Under the pieces are notes generated by a model, which was not told the origin of the DNA, ran no database searches, and saw nothing but the letters and a program-made list of their open reading frames with translations. Of a stretch of 23,389 nt of DNA, positions 15,666 to 23,363 are shown piece by piece (the first letter of the stretch is position 1; every line of letters starts with the position of its first letter). The DNA lies in assembly GCA_030671745.1 (NCBI GenBank), contig DAOVHT010000003.1:1-23389 (forward strand), in the 5' to 3' direction. The position numbers and the translations under genes were made by a program. The stretch is from Candidatus Nanohaloarchaea archaeon. GTDB lineage: Archaea; EX4484-52; GLR71.

Positions 15666-16727
15666 TTAAGCAAGTCCGCCCATAGCAGCAGCTACAAGCG
15701 CTCTTGAGAGGAAGAACAAGCCTAAGGCTACCACAGTGAAACCTGGGCTGTATTTTACTGAATGTTTTATGTTGCCGAATTTTATCAGGGATATCAGCAT
15801 GCCACCGAATATTGTCGTTATTGCAAGGGCTGCGGCTGCAAAGAACGTGAAAAATGCGGAATCGACCTGTGAACTGCTCGGTGTGATCTTCAGGATTCCT
15901 GCACCTATGTCTGCATCGCTGTCTGTGTCTACATTACCCCACATGCTTGATGTGCTTTCTATAAGGTAATTTGAGATTGCAAACATGACAGGGGCTGCGA
16001 TCACTCCTGCCAGTATTATGAAAATTATATACATCTGTACACTTGCGTTTATCTCTTTCTGGAGCACTTTGCTGGTCTCTATGTCTTTTGCGCTCTCTTC
16101 AAGAAGGGTTGCAGTATTTCCACCTGATCTTATACCTTCCATGAGCAGAGTGACGGTCCGTTTAAGATGACCCGAATTTATCCGTTCTGTCATGCTACGG
16201 AACGCTTCGTTTATTTCTATACCTCCATATATCTTAAATGCGGTCTTTTTGATCTCGTTTGATAATGCACCGAATTCGTCTCTTGCTGCAAATAGGAGTG
16301 CTTTGTCTATTGTAAGTCCTGATTTTATGTTTGATGCTGCAAGCGTCAGAAGGTCGGGCAATACTTTTTCTATATTTTTTGTTCTTTTTTCTGCAGTGAC
16401 TGTGAATATTATATATGGCATGATTATTCCTATGATGAGTATTACACCAATCAAGATTGAGGCAACAATTATGTGTATGTTTATCGATAGATATGCGATT
16501 GCAAATATTGTGAATAAGATAATATATGATGTCTTGATGGTGTTTGTGATGTATCTGTATATGGGTAGTTCTATCCCTGCATATATTGCTTCTTGTTCAA
16601 GTTTCTGTCTATATCTGTTGGGTAGGTTGCCGTAGATTATTTTTGCATAATCTTTTTTAGGTCTGGCTCTCTCTTTACTTTTATCCTGTGTCTTTTTTTT
16701 GTTCTCTTTCGGTTTTTCTTTTTTCAT
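15666..16727 (-). CDS. GspF/TadC-type pilus assembly membrane protein 2
   Basis: This 353-residue platform protein of a type IV pilus-like system has a very basic N-terminal 26 residues, two spans at about 65-110, the GspF/T2SSF domain at about 118-255 (LPDLLTLAASNIKSGLTIDKAL) and further spans at about 229-255, 290-315 and 328-350. A polar loop at 257-290 (STSSMWGNVDTDSD) lies between spans. The family forms the inner-membrane base that couples the ATPase to pilin insertion. The ATG overlaps the upstream GspF gene's TGA by one base, and GGTGA lies about 8 bases upstream, showing coupling. Archaeal systems of this kind often have two such proteins, as here. Confidence 0.88.
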   Translation of the reverse strand: MKKEKPKENKKKTQDKSKERARPKKDYAKIIYGNLPNRYRQKLEQEAIYAGIELPIYRYITNTIKTSYIILFTIFAIAYLSINIHIIVASILIGVILIIGIIMPYIIFTVTAEKRTKNIEKVLPDLLTLAASNIKSGLTIDKALLFAARDEFGALSNEIKKTAFKIYGGIEINEAFRSMTERINSGHLKRTVTLLMEGIRSGGNTATLLEESAKDIETSKVLQKEINASVQMYIIFIILAGVIAAPVMFAISNYLIESTSSMWGNVDTDSDADIGAGILKITPSSSQVDSAFFTFFAAAALAITTIFGGMLISLIKFGNIKHSVKYSPGFTVVALGLFFLSRALVAAAMGGLA

Positions 16728-17584
16728 CAGAGTTTCACCAGTGGTCTTTTGGTCTTTACGATGTTCAAGAACAGTAATTGAAATAATAAGAGTCCTACAA
16801 GTATTCCATAAAACAGGGTTTTTCCTATAACCATGCCTGTAAAACTTGAAAGGAGCATAAGGAATGTGATTCCTAAAGATGGGACAATGACACCTATCAT
16901 CATGTACATAAGTGTGTATGGATTCAATTCCTGACCATATCTTTTGATTGATAGTATCTGGTCTTTGATTATATTGTCTACTGTGGACTGAAGTGTCTTT
17001 TCAAGTGCTGTTCCTGTCTTCAGTGAGTTGAGTATCTGCCAGAATGATTTTCTGTATGTGAATGATGGGTTTTTTATTATATTCTCTTCAAGCGCTTCAA
17101 TCTCTGATTTTCCACCGTTGATCTCTTTAAGCATATCTTTTATGTTTTCTGAAACACATCCGTAACCTTCAGAGATTGTGACGAGTGATTGGTAGATTGG
17201 TATGCCTGATTTTACTTCAATCAATAAGTGTCTCAGTGCATAGGGGAGTTCAGCATCAATCTTTCTTGCATCTTTCAGTGCTTTTGCTTTTGGTGCATAA
17301 AGTCCTGAATAAAAGCTGAATATGAACATGATTGGTATTATGATTGCGCCTAGTGCAAAAAGACTGCTGTTCCTTGTGAATATTGAAAGCAATACGAACA
17401 TTGCACCCATCATGGCTGATGTGTTTGCTGATCTGTAAAGGCATGTTGCTATGTGTGTTTTTGGTTCTGTCTTATTTCCTGATTGGGCTAGGTCTGTATT
17501 GATGTCTGGAAAAAGGCTTGATAGGTGTTCTGCAAAACTCAGGAATTTTTTCGGGGGCTCTATATTGATCTTTTTCTTTTTCAT
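16727..17584 (-). CDS. GspF/TadB-type pilus assembly membrane protein 1
   Basis: With the start chosen here the product is 285 residues. It has an N-terminal cytoplasmic stretch, two spans, a GspF-like domain containing DAELPYALRHLLIEVKSG and SGIPIYQSL, and two C-terminal spans ending in a basic tail. It is the second platform subunit, encoded between the ATPase and the other GspF protein. The ATG at 17582-17584 is preferred over the one at 17602 because GGTGAT (17592-17597) is 7 bases upstream of it and would be inside the coding region otherwise. The 3' end overlaps the next gene by one base. Confidence 0.87.
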   Translation of the reverse strand: MKKKKINIEPPKKFLSFAEHLSSLFPDINTDLAQSGNKTEPKTHIATCLYRSANTSAMMGAMFVLLSIFTRNSSLFALGAIIIPIMFIFSFYSGLYAPKAKALKDARKIDAELPYALRHLLIEVKSGIPIYQSLVTISEGYGCVSENIKDMLKEINGGKSEIEALEENIIKNPSFTYRKSFWQILNSLKTGTALEKTLQSTVDNIIKDQILSIKRYGQELNPYTLMYMMIGVIVPSLGITFLMLLSSFTGMVIGKTLFYGILVGLLLFQLLFLNIVKTKRPLVKL

Positions 17585-17605
17585 AAGAGGTATCACCGTC
17601 ATATA

Positions 17606-19786
17606 TCAATCTTTTATCTTTGTCTCTTCCATGAGTTCTGGTCCTAAAAGTTCAGAGGGGTCTGCATTGTTTTTAGCAAGTTCTACAATCTTTCTTTCAT
17701 CTCTATAATATTCAGCAAATACTTTACCTACTGCATTTACACTTTTTATGTTATGATCTAGCATCCATTGAAGTATTCTCTGTTTTTCTTTCAGATCTTC
17801 TTCAATTTCAATTTCGTTCATTCCTGTTGATAGATGGAGCTCGTTCAATAGTCGTATATATCTCCCAACTTTTTCGAAAGTATCATCTCGTGCATTCCAT
17901 TTGTATATGACATTGACTTTGTTTGATAGATCTTCAAGAGGTATTATCTCTGCAAGTTCAAGATTTCGTCTTATACCTTTTCGTCTGTGTCTGTATTGGA
18001 TGAGCATTAAGTGAAGTGCACTGATCAGGGGTTCGGGTAAGTCTATCGGTGGGTTGGTAAGTCTTTTGTATGCTTGGTCTGCGGTGTCTGAGTGGAATGT
18101 TGCATATGCTGAGTGTCCAGTCCTGATTGCTTCAAACATGACTTCTGCTTCTTTTGCTCGTCGTATCTCTCCTACAATTATCCTGTCCGGACGCATACGG
18201 AGTGCATTTGCAAGAAGGTCAAGCATAGATACACCACCTTGTCCCTCTGGATTTGGTTCTCTTGAAGAGAATGGTATCCAGTGCAGGTATTTTGGTAATT
18301 GTATCTCTCTGGTATCTTCGATTGACAATATTCTTTGGTTGGGGGGTATGAACGGGATCAATGCATTGAGCAATGATGTTTTCCCTGATGCAGTACCTCC
18401 AACTACAAGTATATTCAGTTCAAATTGCATTGAAAGCCATATGACTGCAGCAACTTCAATAGACAAGGTCTTTATTTTTGGGTCAATCATGTTTATTATT
18501 GTCCAGGGTGATCGTGAGAACCGTCTTATAGTGATTGTGTTACCTTTGGTGGATATTGGGAACAGTGTCGCATTGACCCTGTCTCCAGTTGATAGATGTA
18601 CGTCCATCAGAGGGTGGACGTTTGTGATCTGTCTTCCGACTTTCCTGCCTATGGCTGCCATGTAATTGTATATTGTCTCTTCATTCTTGAAATTGATTGT
18701 TGTCTTTACCCAACCGAATTTCTTGTGATATACCCATACCGGTTCTTCACAGTTGTTTATGACAATCTCTTCAAGATAGTTATCATTCAAAAGAATCTCT
18801 ACATCTCCTAGACCGAGCATCTCATGGATAAGTATTCCGACAAGTATCTTTTTTTCATCCTCACTTGATTCTGGGAGAAGTTGCCCAAGTATATCCATAG
18901 CCTTTGCCATGAACTTTTCTTTGACTTCTGTATATGTTTTAGGGTCTATGAATTCTGATGTGGTCAGTTGCACCATCGAGATGACCTCTTCTCTTACATG
19001 GTTCAATATTGCATGTGTGGCTTCGTGAAGTTTTGGCTGCTCAACAGAATAGATTGGTATGTATTCATCTTCGGTCTCTAAAATTGTGATGTGTGCAGTA
19101 AGGTTATCAGAAGTTATTTCATATTCTAAGAGTATTTTATCATCTTTGTCTGATGTTTTTTTTGTGTTTGTTGTTATTTTTTTGTTTACTGGCTTTGTAT
19201 CTGTTGATGTCTCTTTCTTTCTTTCTTTGGTTTTTGTTTGTCCTTCTTTTTTTTCTGCAACTGTTTCGGTCTTTTCTTCTTTTGTTACGGGAGCTTCTTT
19301 CTTTTCTTCGGTTGTTTCTGTTTTTTTATCTTCGTCTGGGTTATTCTCAGTTGTTTCTTCTTTCATCTCATCTTCTTGTATGTTTCCTGTTTGTTCTTCG
19401 TTATCTTTTTGTTCTTTGTCTGCTTGTTCAATATTATCTTTAGTCTCATCTGTTTCAGTTTTGAATGAAGGTATCTTGTCTATTGGATTCTTTTTGTCTT
19501 TTTGATTATGGTCATTATCATTTTTGTTTTCTTGTGGGGTGTTGACCATAGCTTTTGGATGTTCAGGTGATTCAGTAATCTTATCTTTGATTTCTTGATG
19601 TTCTTTGTCTGTTTCTGTATTTTTATCTGTGTTATTCTTCTGTGCGCCTGTCTTTATTTTATTTAGTTTATCCTTAATCTCTTTTTTATTGTTTTTCTGT
19701 GTTTTTTTGATAGGTTTATCTTTATTATTTTTTTTACTGAAATATTCTGAAAAGATACCTGAAGAATTGTTGCTGCCTGATTTCAT
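17606..19786 (-). CDS. TadA/VirB11-like secretion ATPase with long charged N-terminal tail
   Basis: About 726 residues. The conserved ATPase occupies roughly 225-690 (numbers from an upstream TTG; subtract three from the ATG). It has Walker A GGTASGKT (466-473), Asp box ILSIEDTREI (489-498), Walker B RIIVGEIR (538-545) and His box ATFHSD (565-570). This is the motor of archaeal type IV pilus or type II/IV secretion systems. The first 215 residues are unusual: Lys, Glu, Thr, Asn and Asp make up most of the sequence (EEKKEAPVTKEEKTE and similar) and no fold is expected. Related ATPases usually lack such a tail. The ATG at 19784-19786 is used in place of the TTG three codons upstream. It heads the operon with two GspF genes; a perfect inverted repeat covers its TATA region. 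Confidence 0.92.
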   Translation of the reverse strand: MKSGSNNSSGIFSEYFSKKNNKDKPIKKTQKNNKKEIKDKLNKIKTGAQKNNTDKNTETDKEHQEIKDKITESPEHPKAMVNTPQENKNDNDHNQKDKKNPIDKIPSFKTETDETKDNIEQADKEQKDNEEQTGNIQEDEMKEETTENNPDEDKKTETTEEKKEAPVTKEEKTETVAEKKEGQTKTKERKKETSTDTKPVNKKITTNTKKTSDKDDKILLEYEITSDNLTAHITILETEDEYIPIYSVEQPKLHEATHAILNHVREEVISMVQLTTSEFIDPKTYTEVKEKFMAKAMDILGQLLPESSEDEKKILVGILIHEMLGLGDVEILLNDNYLEEIVINNCEEPVWVYHKKFGWVKTTINFKNEETIYNYMAAIGRKVGRQITNVHPLMDVHLSTGDRVNATLFPISTKGNTITIRRFSRSPWTIINMIDPKIKTLSIEVAAVIWLSMQFELNILVVGGTASGKTSLLNALIPFIPPNQRILSIEDTREIQLPKYLHWIPFSSREPNPEGQGGVSMLDLLANALRMRPDRIIVGEIRRAKEAEVMFEAIRTGHSAYATFHSDTADQAYKRLTNPPIDLPEPLISALHLMLIQYRHRRKGIRRNLELAEIIPLEDLSNKVNVIYKWNARDDTFEKVGRYIRLLNELHLSTGMNEIEIEEDLKEKQRILQWMLDHNIKSVNAVGKVFAEYYRDERKIVELAKNNADPSELLGPELMEETKIKD

Positions 19787-19812
19787 ATTAACCAATAATA
19801 ATTGTGTGTATC

Positions 19813-19832
19813 CAGTATATATTGTTATACTG
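19813..19832. promoter_or_regulatory. inverted repeat over the TATA box of the pilus operon
   Basis: CAGTATA and TATACTG are perfect 7-base arms separated by 6 bases. On the minus strand the repeat contains AATATATA about 33 bases before the ATPase ATG, placing the promoter core inside the repeat. A dimeric repressor bound here would block TBP. It also lies 14 bases after gatA's stop and could form a hairpin in that RNA, though no T tract follows. Confidence 0.4.
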
Positions 19833-19846
19833 TTTATGTATTGGAT

Positions 19847-21256
19847 TTATCTTCTTTCAAAAGCGTCTGCAACTTGGATGATCTTTCCTTCTTGCAGGTG
19901 GTTGCCTAAAAGATGAAGACCGACTGGCATTTCTTTTGAGGTTCCGCAAGGTACGGATATCATCGGTATCCCTGCAAGGTTTGGGCCGACTGTCAGATTA
20001 TCCATTGCATATGTTTCAACGGGTGTCAGTTTTTCAATCTCTGAGAATCTGGGTGCAACCATCGGCATTGTGGGTGCTGCAAGAACGTCTACCTTATTGA
20101 ATGCTTTCTTGAAATCTTCAATGATCTTTGTCCTTACTTTGAGTGCCTTAAGATAATACTGGTCCCTGTATCCTGCCATCCTTGCGTAAGTGCCTAAGAT
20201 TACTCGTCTTTTTGCTTCATCACCTAGGTATTTTCCCCTGACTGTTGAGAAATATTCGGTGAAATGACCTTTCGGGTCATCTTGCGCACCGTATCTCATA
20301 CCACTATATTTTGCAAGATTTGTTGATGCCTCAACGGTTGCTATTATATAATATGCTGGTATCGCATATTCGGTTGTAGGAAGCGAAATCTCTACAGTCT
20401 CTGCACCTAACTCTTCAAGTTTGTCTATTGCAGATCTTACTTTTTTTTCTATATCTTGATCTATATTATTGAAATATTCTTTTGGTATACCTATTTTCAA
20501 CCCTTTTATGTCTCTTCCTGTATATTTTGTGAAATCTTCTGTCTTATCCTGTATGCTTGTCTGGTCAAGCGGGTCGTTTCCAGAGATGATGGATAACATG
20601 AGTGCTGTGTCTTTGACAGTCTTTGCCATCGGGCCTATCTTGTCAAGGGAGTTTGCATAGTCAATTAGACCATATCTTGAGACCCGTCCGTATGTGGGTG
20701 TGAGTCCTATAACTCCGCAGAATGCTGCTGGACAGGAAATTGAGCCTCCTGTTGACTCTCCGATTGCTATGTGTGGCATATCTATCGCTTTTGTGAATCC
20801 GCCTGCACCGCCTGAAGATCCACCGCAGCTCCGTGTTGTGTCTATTGGGTTTTTCGGGATGCCGTACGCAGAATATGTTGAGAATGTACCGAAACCGAAT
20901 TCATCCTGTACGGTCTTACCTATTATTATACTGCCCTCTTGTTTTCCACGCGAAATGGAAGTTGCATCAAAAGGCGGTATATAACCTTTCAATATCTTGG
21001 ATCCCGCGGTTGACTGGATTCCTTTGGTGCAGATGTTGTCTTTTACTGATATGGGTAATCCTGTTAATTTTGTTTTCTTGTTTAGTTTATCTATCTCTTT
21101 TTCTGCATCTTTTTTTGAGATGGTAACGAAGTGATTGTATTTCTTTTGGATTTTTTCTGTCTCTTCAAAGAATTTTGAGTAGAAATCTTTTGCGTCTATG
21201 TTTCCCTGTTTTGATTCTTTTATGAAATCTGATGCTGACATCTTTGAGTATTGCAT
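19847..21256 (-). CDS. gatA: aspartyl/glutamyl-tRNA amidotransferase subunit A
   Basis: This 469-residue amidase-signature protein is full length. The catalytic triad is visible: Lys72 in SVKDNI, cis-Ser147 in CGGSSGG and nucleophile Ser172 in STGGSIS. GatA releases ammonia from glutamine and passes it to GatB, which amidates Asp-tRNA(Asn) or Glu-tRNA(Gln). The signature reads GESTGGSISCPAAF where GTDTGGSIR.PA is most common, so two flanking positions differ. gatC is 51 bases upstream; gatB is not in the window and must be elsewhere for a complete enzyme. AGGT lies 8 bases before the first ATG; an ATG at codon 6 fits family N-termini as well. Confidence 0.93.
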   Translation of the reverse strand: MQYSKMSASDFIKESKQGNIDAKDFYSKFFEETEKIQKKYNHFVTISKKDAEKEIDKLNKKTKLTGLPISVKDNICTKGIQSTAGSKILKGYIPPFDATSISRGKQEGSIIIGKTVQDEFGFGTFSTYSAYGIPKNPIDTTRSCGGSSGGAGGFTKAIDMPHIAIGESTGGSISCPAAFCGVIGLTPTYGRVSRYGLIDYANSLDKIGPMAKTVKDTALMLSIISGNDPLDQTSIQDKTEDFTKYTGRDIKGLKIGIPKEYFNNIDQDIEKKVRSAIDKLEELGAETVEISLPTTEYAIPAYYIIATVEASTNLAKYSGMRYGAQDDPKGHFTEYFSTVRGKYLGDEAKRRVILGTYARMAGYRDQYYLKALKVRTKIIEDFKKAFNKVDVLAAPTMPMVAPRFSEIEKLTPVETYAMDNLTVGPNLAGIPMISVPCGTSKEMPVGLHLLGNHLQEGKIIQVADAFERR

Positions 21257-21307
21257 AATTATTACCTATTAATATCTTATTTATCTATATAACTATATTT
21301 AAGTGTC

Positions 21308-21583
21308 TTAAATCGCTTTCGGTCCCTTGAAATATCCGTCTTCAGTTTCTTTTGCGTTCTTAAGTGCTTCTTTCTGTTTCAGACTTTTTTCTATTGTATC
21401 TTTTCGCATAATGTTCTTGACTTCAACTGGTTGGAATGTAGGTTCTGTATTATCTGTCTTTATCTTTTCAAGTTTTTTGAAACTGTCAAGAATGTTATCA
21501 AGATCTTTTTCAAGCGTACTCTTCTCTTTATCTGTCAGTTCAAGTCGTGCAATGTTGGCTACTTTTTCAATCCTTTCTGTCAT
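21308..21583 (-). CDS. gatC: aspartyl/glutamyl-tRNA amidotransferase subunit C
   Basis: The 91-residue product matches GatC: IEKVANIARLELTDKEKSTL at the N terminus, a Leu/Lys helix (LDNILDSFKKLEKI), then VEVKNIMRKDTIE and the C-terminal GYFKGPKAI. GatC stabilises the GatA-GatB complex. The ATG at 21581-21583 is preferred because GAAGTGA (21589-21595) lies 5 bases upstream; an in-frame GTG at 21592 lies inside that site. A TATA-like box at 21618-21630 fits a leader of about 15 bases. Confidence 0.9.
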   Translation of the reverse strand: MTERIEKVANIARLELTDKEKSTLEKDLDNILDSFKKLEKIKTDNTEPTFQPVEVKNIMRKDTIEKSLKQKEALKNAKETEDGYFKGPKAI

Positions 21584-21617
21584 CTTGTTCACTTCTGATT
21601 AATATTTTTCACTCTAA

Positions 21618-21630
21618 CTTTTATATTTTT
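21618..21630 (-). promoter_or_regulatory. TATA box of gatCA, with an adjacent inverted repeat
   Basis: The minus strand reads AAAAATATAAAAG about 41 bases before the gatC ATG, predicting initiation near 21598. A perfect 7-bp inverted repeat, TTTCTTA (21638-21644) and TAAGAAA (21653-21659), lies just upstream and might be a regulator site. Confidence 0.45.
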
Positions 21631-21819
21631 GGTATTTTTTCTTAGAGTTCCATAAGAAATGAAGGCTGTTTGGTTATTTTATGGTTCTGTAATTATATGG
21701 CGATATATTGTGGGTTTTGATTCTTATTTTTTTAATTTTAAAAAAACGATATCAATCGGGCTGTTATTTTTTGTATTTTGTATATGTGAGGTATAATATA
21801 TATTCTCTAGAATAGTAAA

Positions 21820-21828
21820 CTATATATA
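21820..21828 (+). promoter_or_regulatory. distal TATA box upstream of ftsZ
   Basis: CTATATATA is preceded by a small palindrome (TATTCT/AGAATA, 21801-21814). Initiation about 25 bases downstream would be near 21850, right before the first of three stem-loops. It would drive either a separate RNA or a ftsZ transcript with a leader of about 255 bases. Confidence 0.4.
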
Positions 21829-21855
21829 CTCTGGATGTAAAATTAAAGTTAGTAT

Positions 21856-21991
21856 GGTCGACAAATTTGGGCGTTTGTGACCGATTAAAAATGATTTATT
21901 TGAATTTGGGCATTCAAATATGTTGGGTAAAAAATCTTCTTTGAGTTACTGTTAGTTTTATTTGTGTCAGAGATAATAGGGCAAAATCTCT
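21856..21991 (+). ncRNA. candidate structured RNA or ftsZ leader with three GGGC-loop hairpins
   Basis: Three stem-loops follow one another. Hairpin 1 (21856-21882) has arms GGTC(g)ACAAA and TTTGTGACC; with a T-G closing pair its loop is TTGGGC. Hairpin 2 (21897-21920) has 9-bp arms TATTTGAAT and ATTCAAATA and the same loop, TTGGGC. Hairpin 3 (21969-21991) has arms AGAGAT and ATCTCT and an 11-base loop containing TAGGGCA. The arms are unrelated in sequence while the loop is kept, which favours RNA structure over DNA operator copies. No coding frame covers the block on the plus strand. The 3' end of any separate RNA is not visible. Confidence 0.35.
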
Positions 21992-22078
21992 ACAAGTAAA
22001 GTGTATTCCAGAATAAATATATATTATGGTGGTTTAATCTATATTTCGTGATAGTGGTATTATGATGTGTATATTCGG

Positions 22079-22088
22079 ACATATAGTT
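22079..22088 (+). promoter_or_regulatory. proximal TATA-like site of ftsZ
   Basis: GACATATAGTT is centred about 25 bases before the ftsZ ATG, which would give an essentially leaderless mRNA. The weak GGGGGA at 22096-22101 would then be upstream of or at the start site. Confidence 0.35.
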
Positions 22089-22107
22089 TTTATTTGGGGG
22101 AATTAAT

Positions 22108-23223
22108 ATGAGACAAATAATAGAGAATGTAAATCTGGGCGCCGGAATGACCGGCATTTCGCAGGAAACTCCTGTAACACAGCAAGATGATTTGGATTTT
22201 GTGGATGTAAAAGATGCAAAAATTACAGTTATCGGTGCAGGTGGTATGGGTAATAATGCTATAAGCAGACTGCATACATTAGGTATCGCAGGTGCAGACA
22301 CTGTTTCAGTCAATACTGATAAACAGCATCTTCTGTCAATCAAAGCTGATAAAAAAATACTTATAGGTCGTGATGTCACTCGGGGTCTTGGTGCGGGTGG
22401 TTATCCATCAGTGGGTAAGCAGGCTGCAGAAGAATCAGTCAATGATCTTAAAGATGCAGTAGCTTCAAGTGATCTTGTTTTCCTTATCGCAGGAATGGGT
22501 GGTGGTACTGGTACTGGATGTGCACCAGTTGTTGCAAAGACTGCAAAGAAACAGGGAGCTATCGTCATAGGTGTGGTCACAATGCCCTTCAGGATTGAGG
22601 GCGGACGAATACCTAAAGCTCAAGAAGGTCTTATGGAATTAAGAAAAACTTGTGATACTGTCATCGTGATCGAGAATGATAAGCTTTTAGAGGTTGCAGG
22701 TGAGATGCCATTACAGCAAGCATTTGCAGTGGCTGATGAAATAATTGTTACAATGATCAAAGGTATAACTGAGACAATCTCAACACCATCTATCGTGAAT
22801 CTTGATTATGCGGATGTAAAATCTGTAATGAATAATGGTGGTGTGGCTGTTATCGGTGTCGGTGAGAGCAGTTCTGCAGCACGGGCAAGAGAGGCAGTTG
22901 AAGAAGCAATGTCAAACCCTCTTTTAGATGTTGATTACCAGGGTGCGGCCGGTGCACTTATACATATCTGCGGTGGTCCGGACATGAAGCTGAGCGAAAT
23001 CGGTGAGGTCGGTGACTTTGTATCAAAACATCTTGATCCTGATGCCTCAACTATATGGGGTGCAAGAGTTGATGAGAATATGCATGGTAAGCTTCGTGTG
23101 ATTACAATAATTACAGGTGTTCAGTCTGAATATATCTTAGGTCCTAAACATTTACGTCAGGAACCTAGTACTCAGCCTGTCAGGCAGATGCAACATGAAC
23201 TTGGTATAAAATGCGTTTACTAG
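22108..23223 (+). CDS. ftsZ: cell-division GTPase FtsZ
   Basis: This 371-residue tubulin-fold GTPase has VIGAGGMGNNAISRL (41-55), the tubulin signature GGGTGTG (131-137) and the T7-loop NLDYADV (231-237) with the aspartates needed for GTP hydrolysis between subunits. FtsZ assembles into the mid-cell ring. A 30-residue N-terminal extension precedes the GTPase fold, and the C-terminal tail is short (QMQHELGIKCVY), ending in a LGI-type segment reminiscent of other archaeal FtsZ1 proteins. All key residues are present. The stop codon lies within the stem of its terminator, and a long noncoding region with hairpins precedes it. Confidence 0.96.
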   Translation: MRQIIENVNLGAGMTGISQETPVTQQDDLDFVDVKDAKITVIGAGGMGNNAISRLHTLGIAGADTVSVNTDKQHLLSIKADKKILIGRDVTRGLGAGGYPSVGKQAAEESVNDLKDAVASSDLVFLIAGMGGGTGTGCAPVVAKTAKKQGAIVIGVVTMPFRIEGGRIPKAQEGLMELRKTCDTVIVIENDKLLEVAGEMPLQQAFAVADEIIVTMIKGITETISTPSIVNLDYADVKSVMNNGGVAVIGVGESSSAARAREAVEEAMSNPLLDVDYQGAAGALIHICGGPDMKLSEIGEVGDFVSKHLDPDASTIWGARVDENMHGKLRVITIITGVQSEYILGPKHLRQEPSTQPVRQMQHELGIKCVY

Positions 23224-23254
23224 TTAATCGTAACTAGTCCTTTTTTTATTTTTT
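23219..23254 (+). terminator. hairpin and T-tract terminator of ftsZ
   Basis: A perfect 8-bp stem, ACTAGTTA (23219-23226) with TAACTAGT (23231-23238), closes an ATCG tetraloop. It is followed by CC and a T-rich tract (23241-23254, one A). The ftsZ stop (23221-23223) lies in the left arm. Confidence 0.75.
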
Positions 23255-23272
23255 CTGTATATCTCCCCCCAC

Positions 23273-23312
23273 GGTGCGCGTTGTGCTTTTTCAGGGCGCA
23301 CCTTCTTTTTTT
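23273..23312 (+). terminator. second, GC-rich terminator-like hairpin after ftsZ
   Basis: A perfect 7-bp GC-rich stem, GGTGCGC (23273-23279) with GCGCACC (23296-23302), closes a 16-base loop and is followed by TTCTTTTTTT. It stands out against AT-rich surroundings and is preceded by a run of six C. Only about 20 bases separate it from the end of the first terminator. Confidence 0.55.
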
Positions 23313-23353
23313 AAAATCCTTTAACCGAAAGCATTAATAAGGCGGAAATTTGA

Positions 23354-23363
23354 AGCTATATAT
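23354..23363 (+). promoter_or_regulatory. TATA box for a gene beyond the right edge
   Basis: GCTATATATATC lies near the window end with no gene after it in the window. Initiation would be near 23385. In many archaea secE and spt5 follow ftsZ, but that cannot be checked here. Confidence 0.3.

Larger units (their letters stand above)
21593..22107. other. gene-free region between gatC and ftsZ
   Basis: About 515 bases without a convincing gene. It holds the gatCA promoter and inverted repeat, the distal TATA box (21820-21828), the three-hairpin block (21856-21991), a further AT-rich TATA candidate (22012-22025) and the proximal ftsZ TATA-like site (22079-22088). A 45-codon plus-strand frame at 21659-21796 is hydrophobic but poorly supported. 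No tRNA was seen. Confidence 0.6.

Noticed and set aside
18054..18665. 203-codon plus-strand open frame opposite the secretion ATPase
   Set aside because: It is antisense to the Walker motifs of a conserved ATPase and has no recognisable domain or promoter.
19059..19505. Phe/Ser/Val-rich plus-strand frames that look like membrane proteins
   Set aside because: They are the reverse of Lys/Glu-rich codons in the ATPase tail, which produces Phe/Leu/Ser-rich antisense frames automatically.
21659..21796. 45-codon hydrophobic plus-strand frame between gatC and ftsZ
   Set aside because: No ribosome site or convincing promoter, and T-rich noncoding DNA readily gives Phe/Ile/Leu frames. Left out as a gene but noted for comparison in relatives.
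21990..22379. 129-codon minus-strand frame over the start of ftsZ
   Set aside because: Antisense to the conserved N-terminal GTPase region of FtsZ, with no family resemblance.
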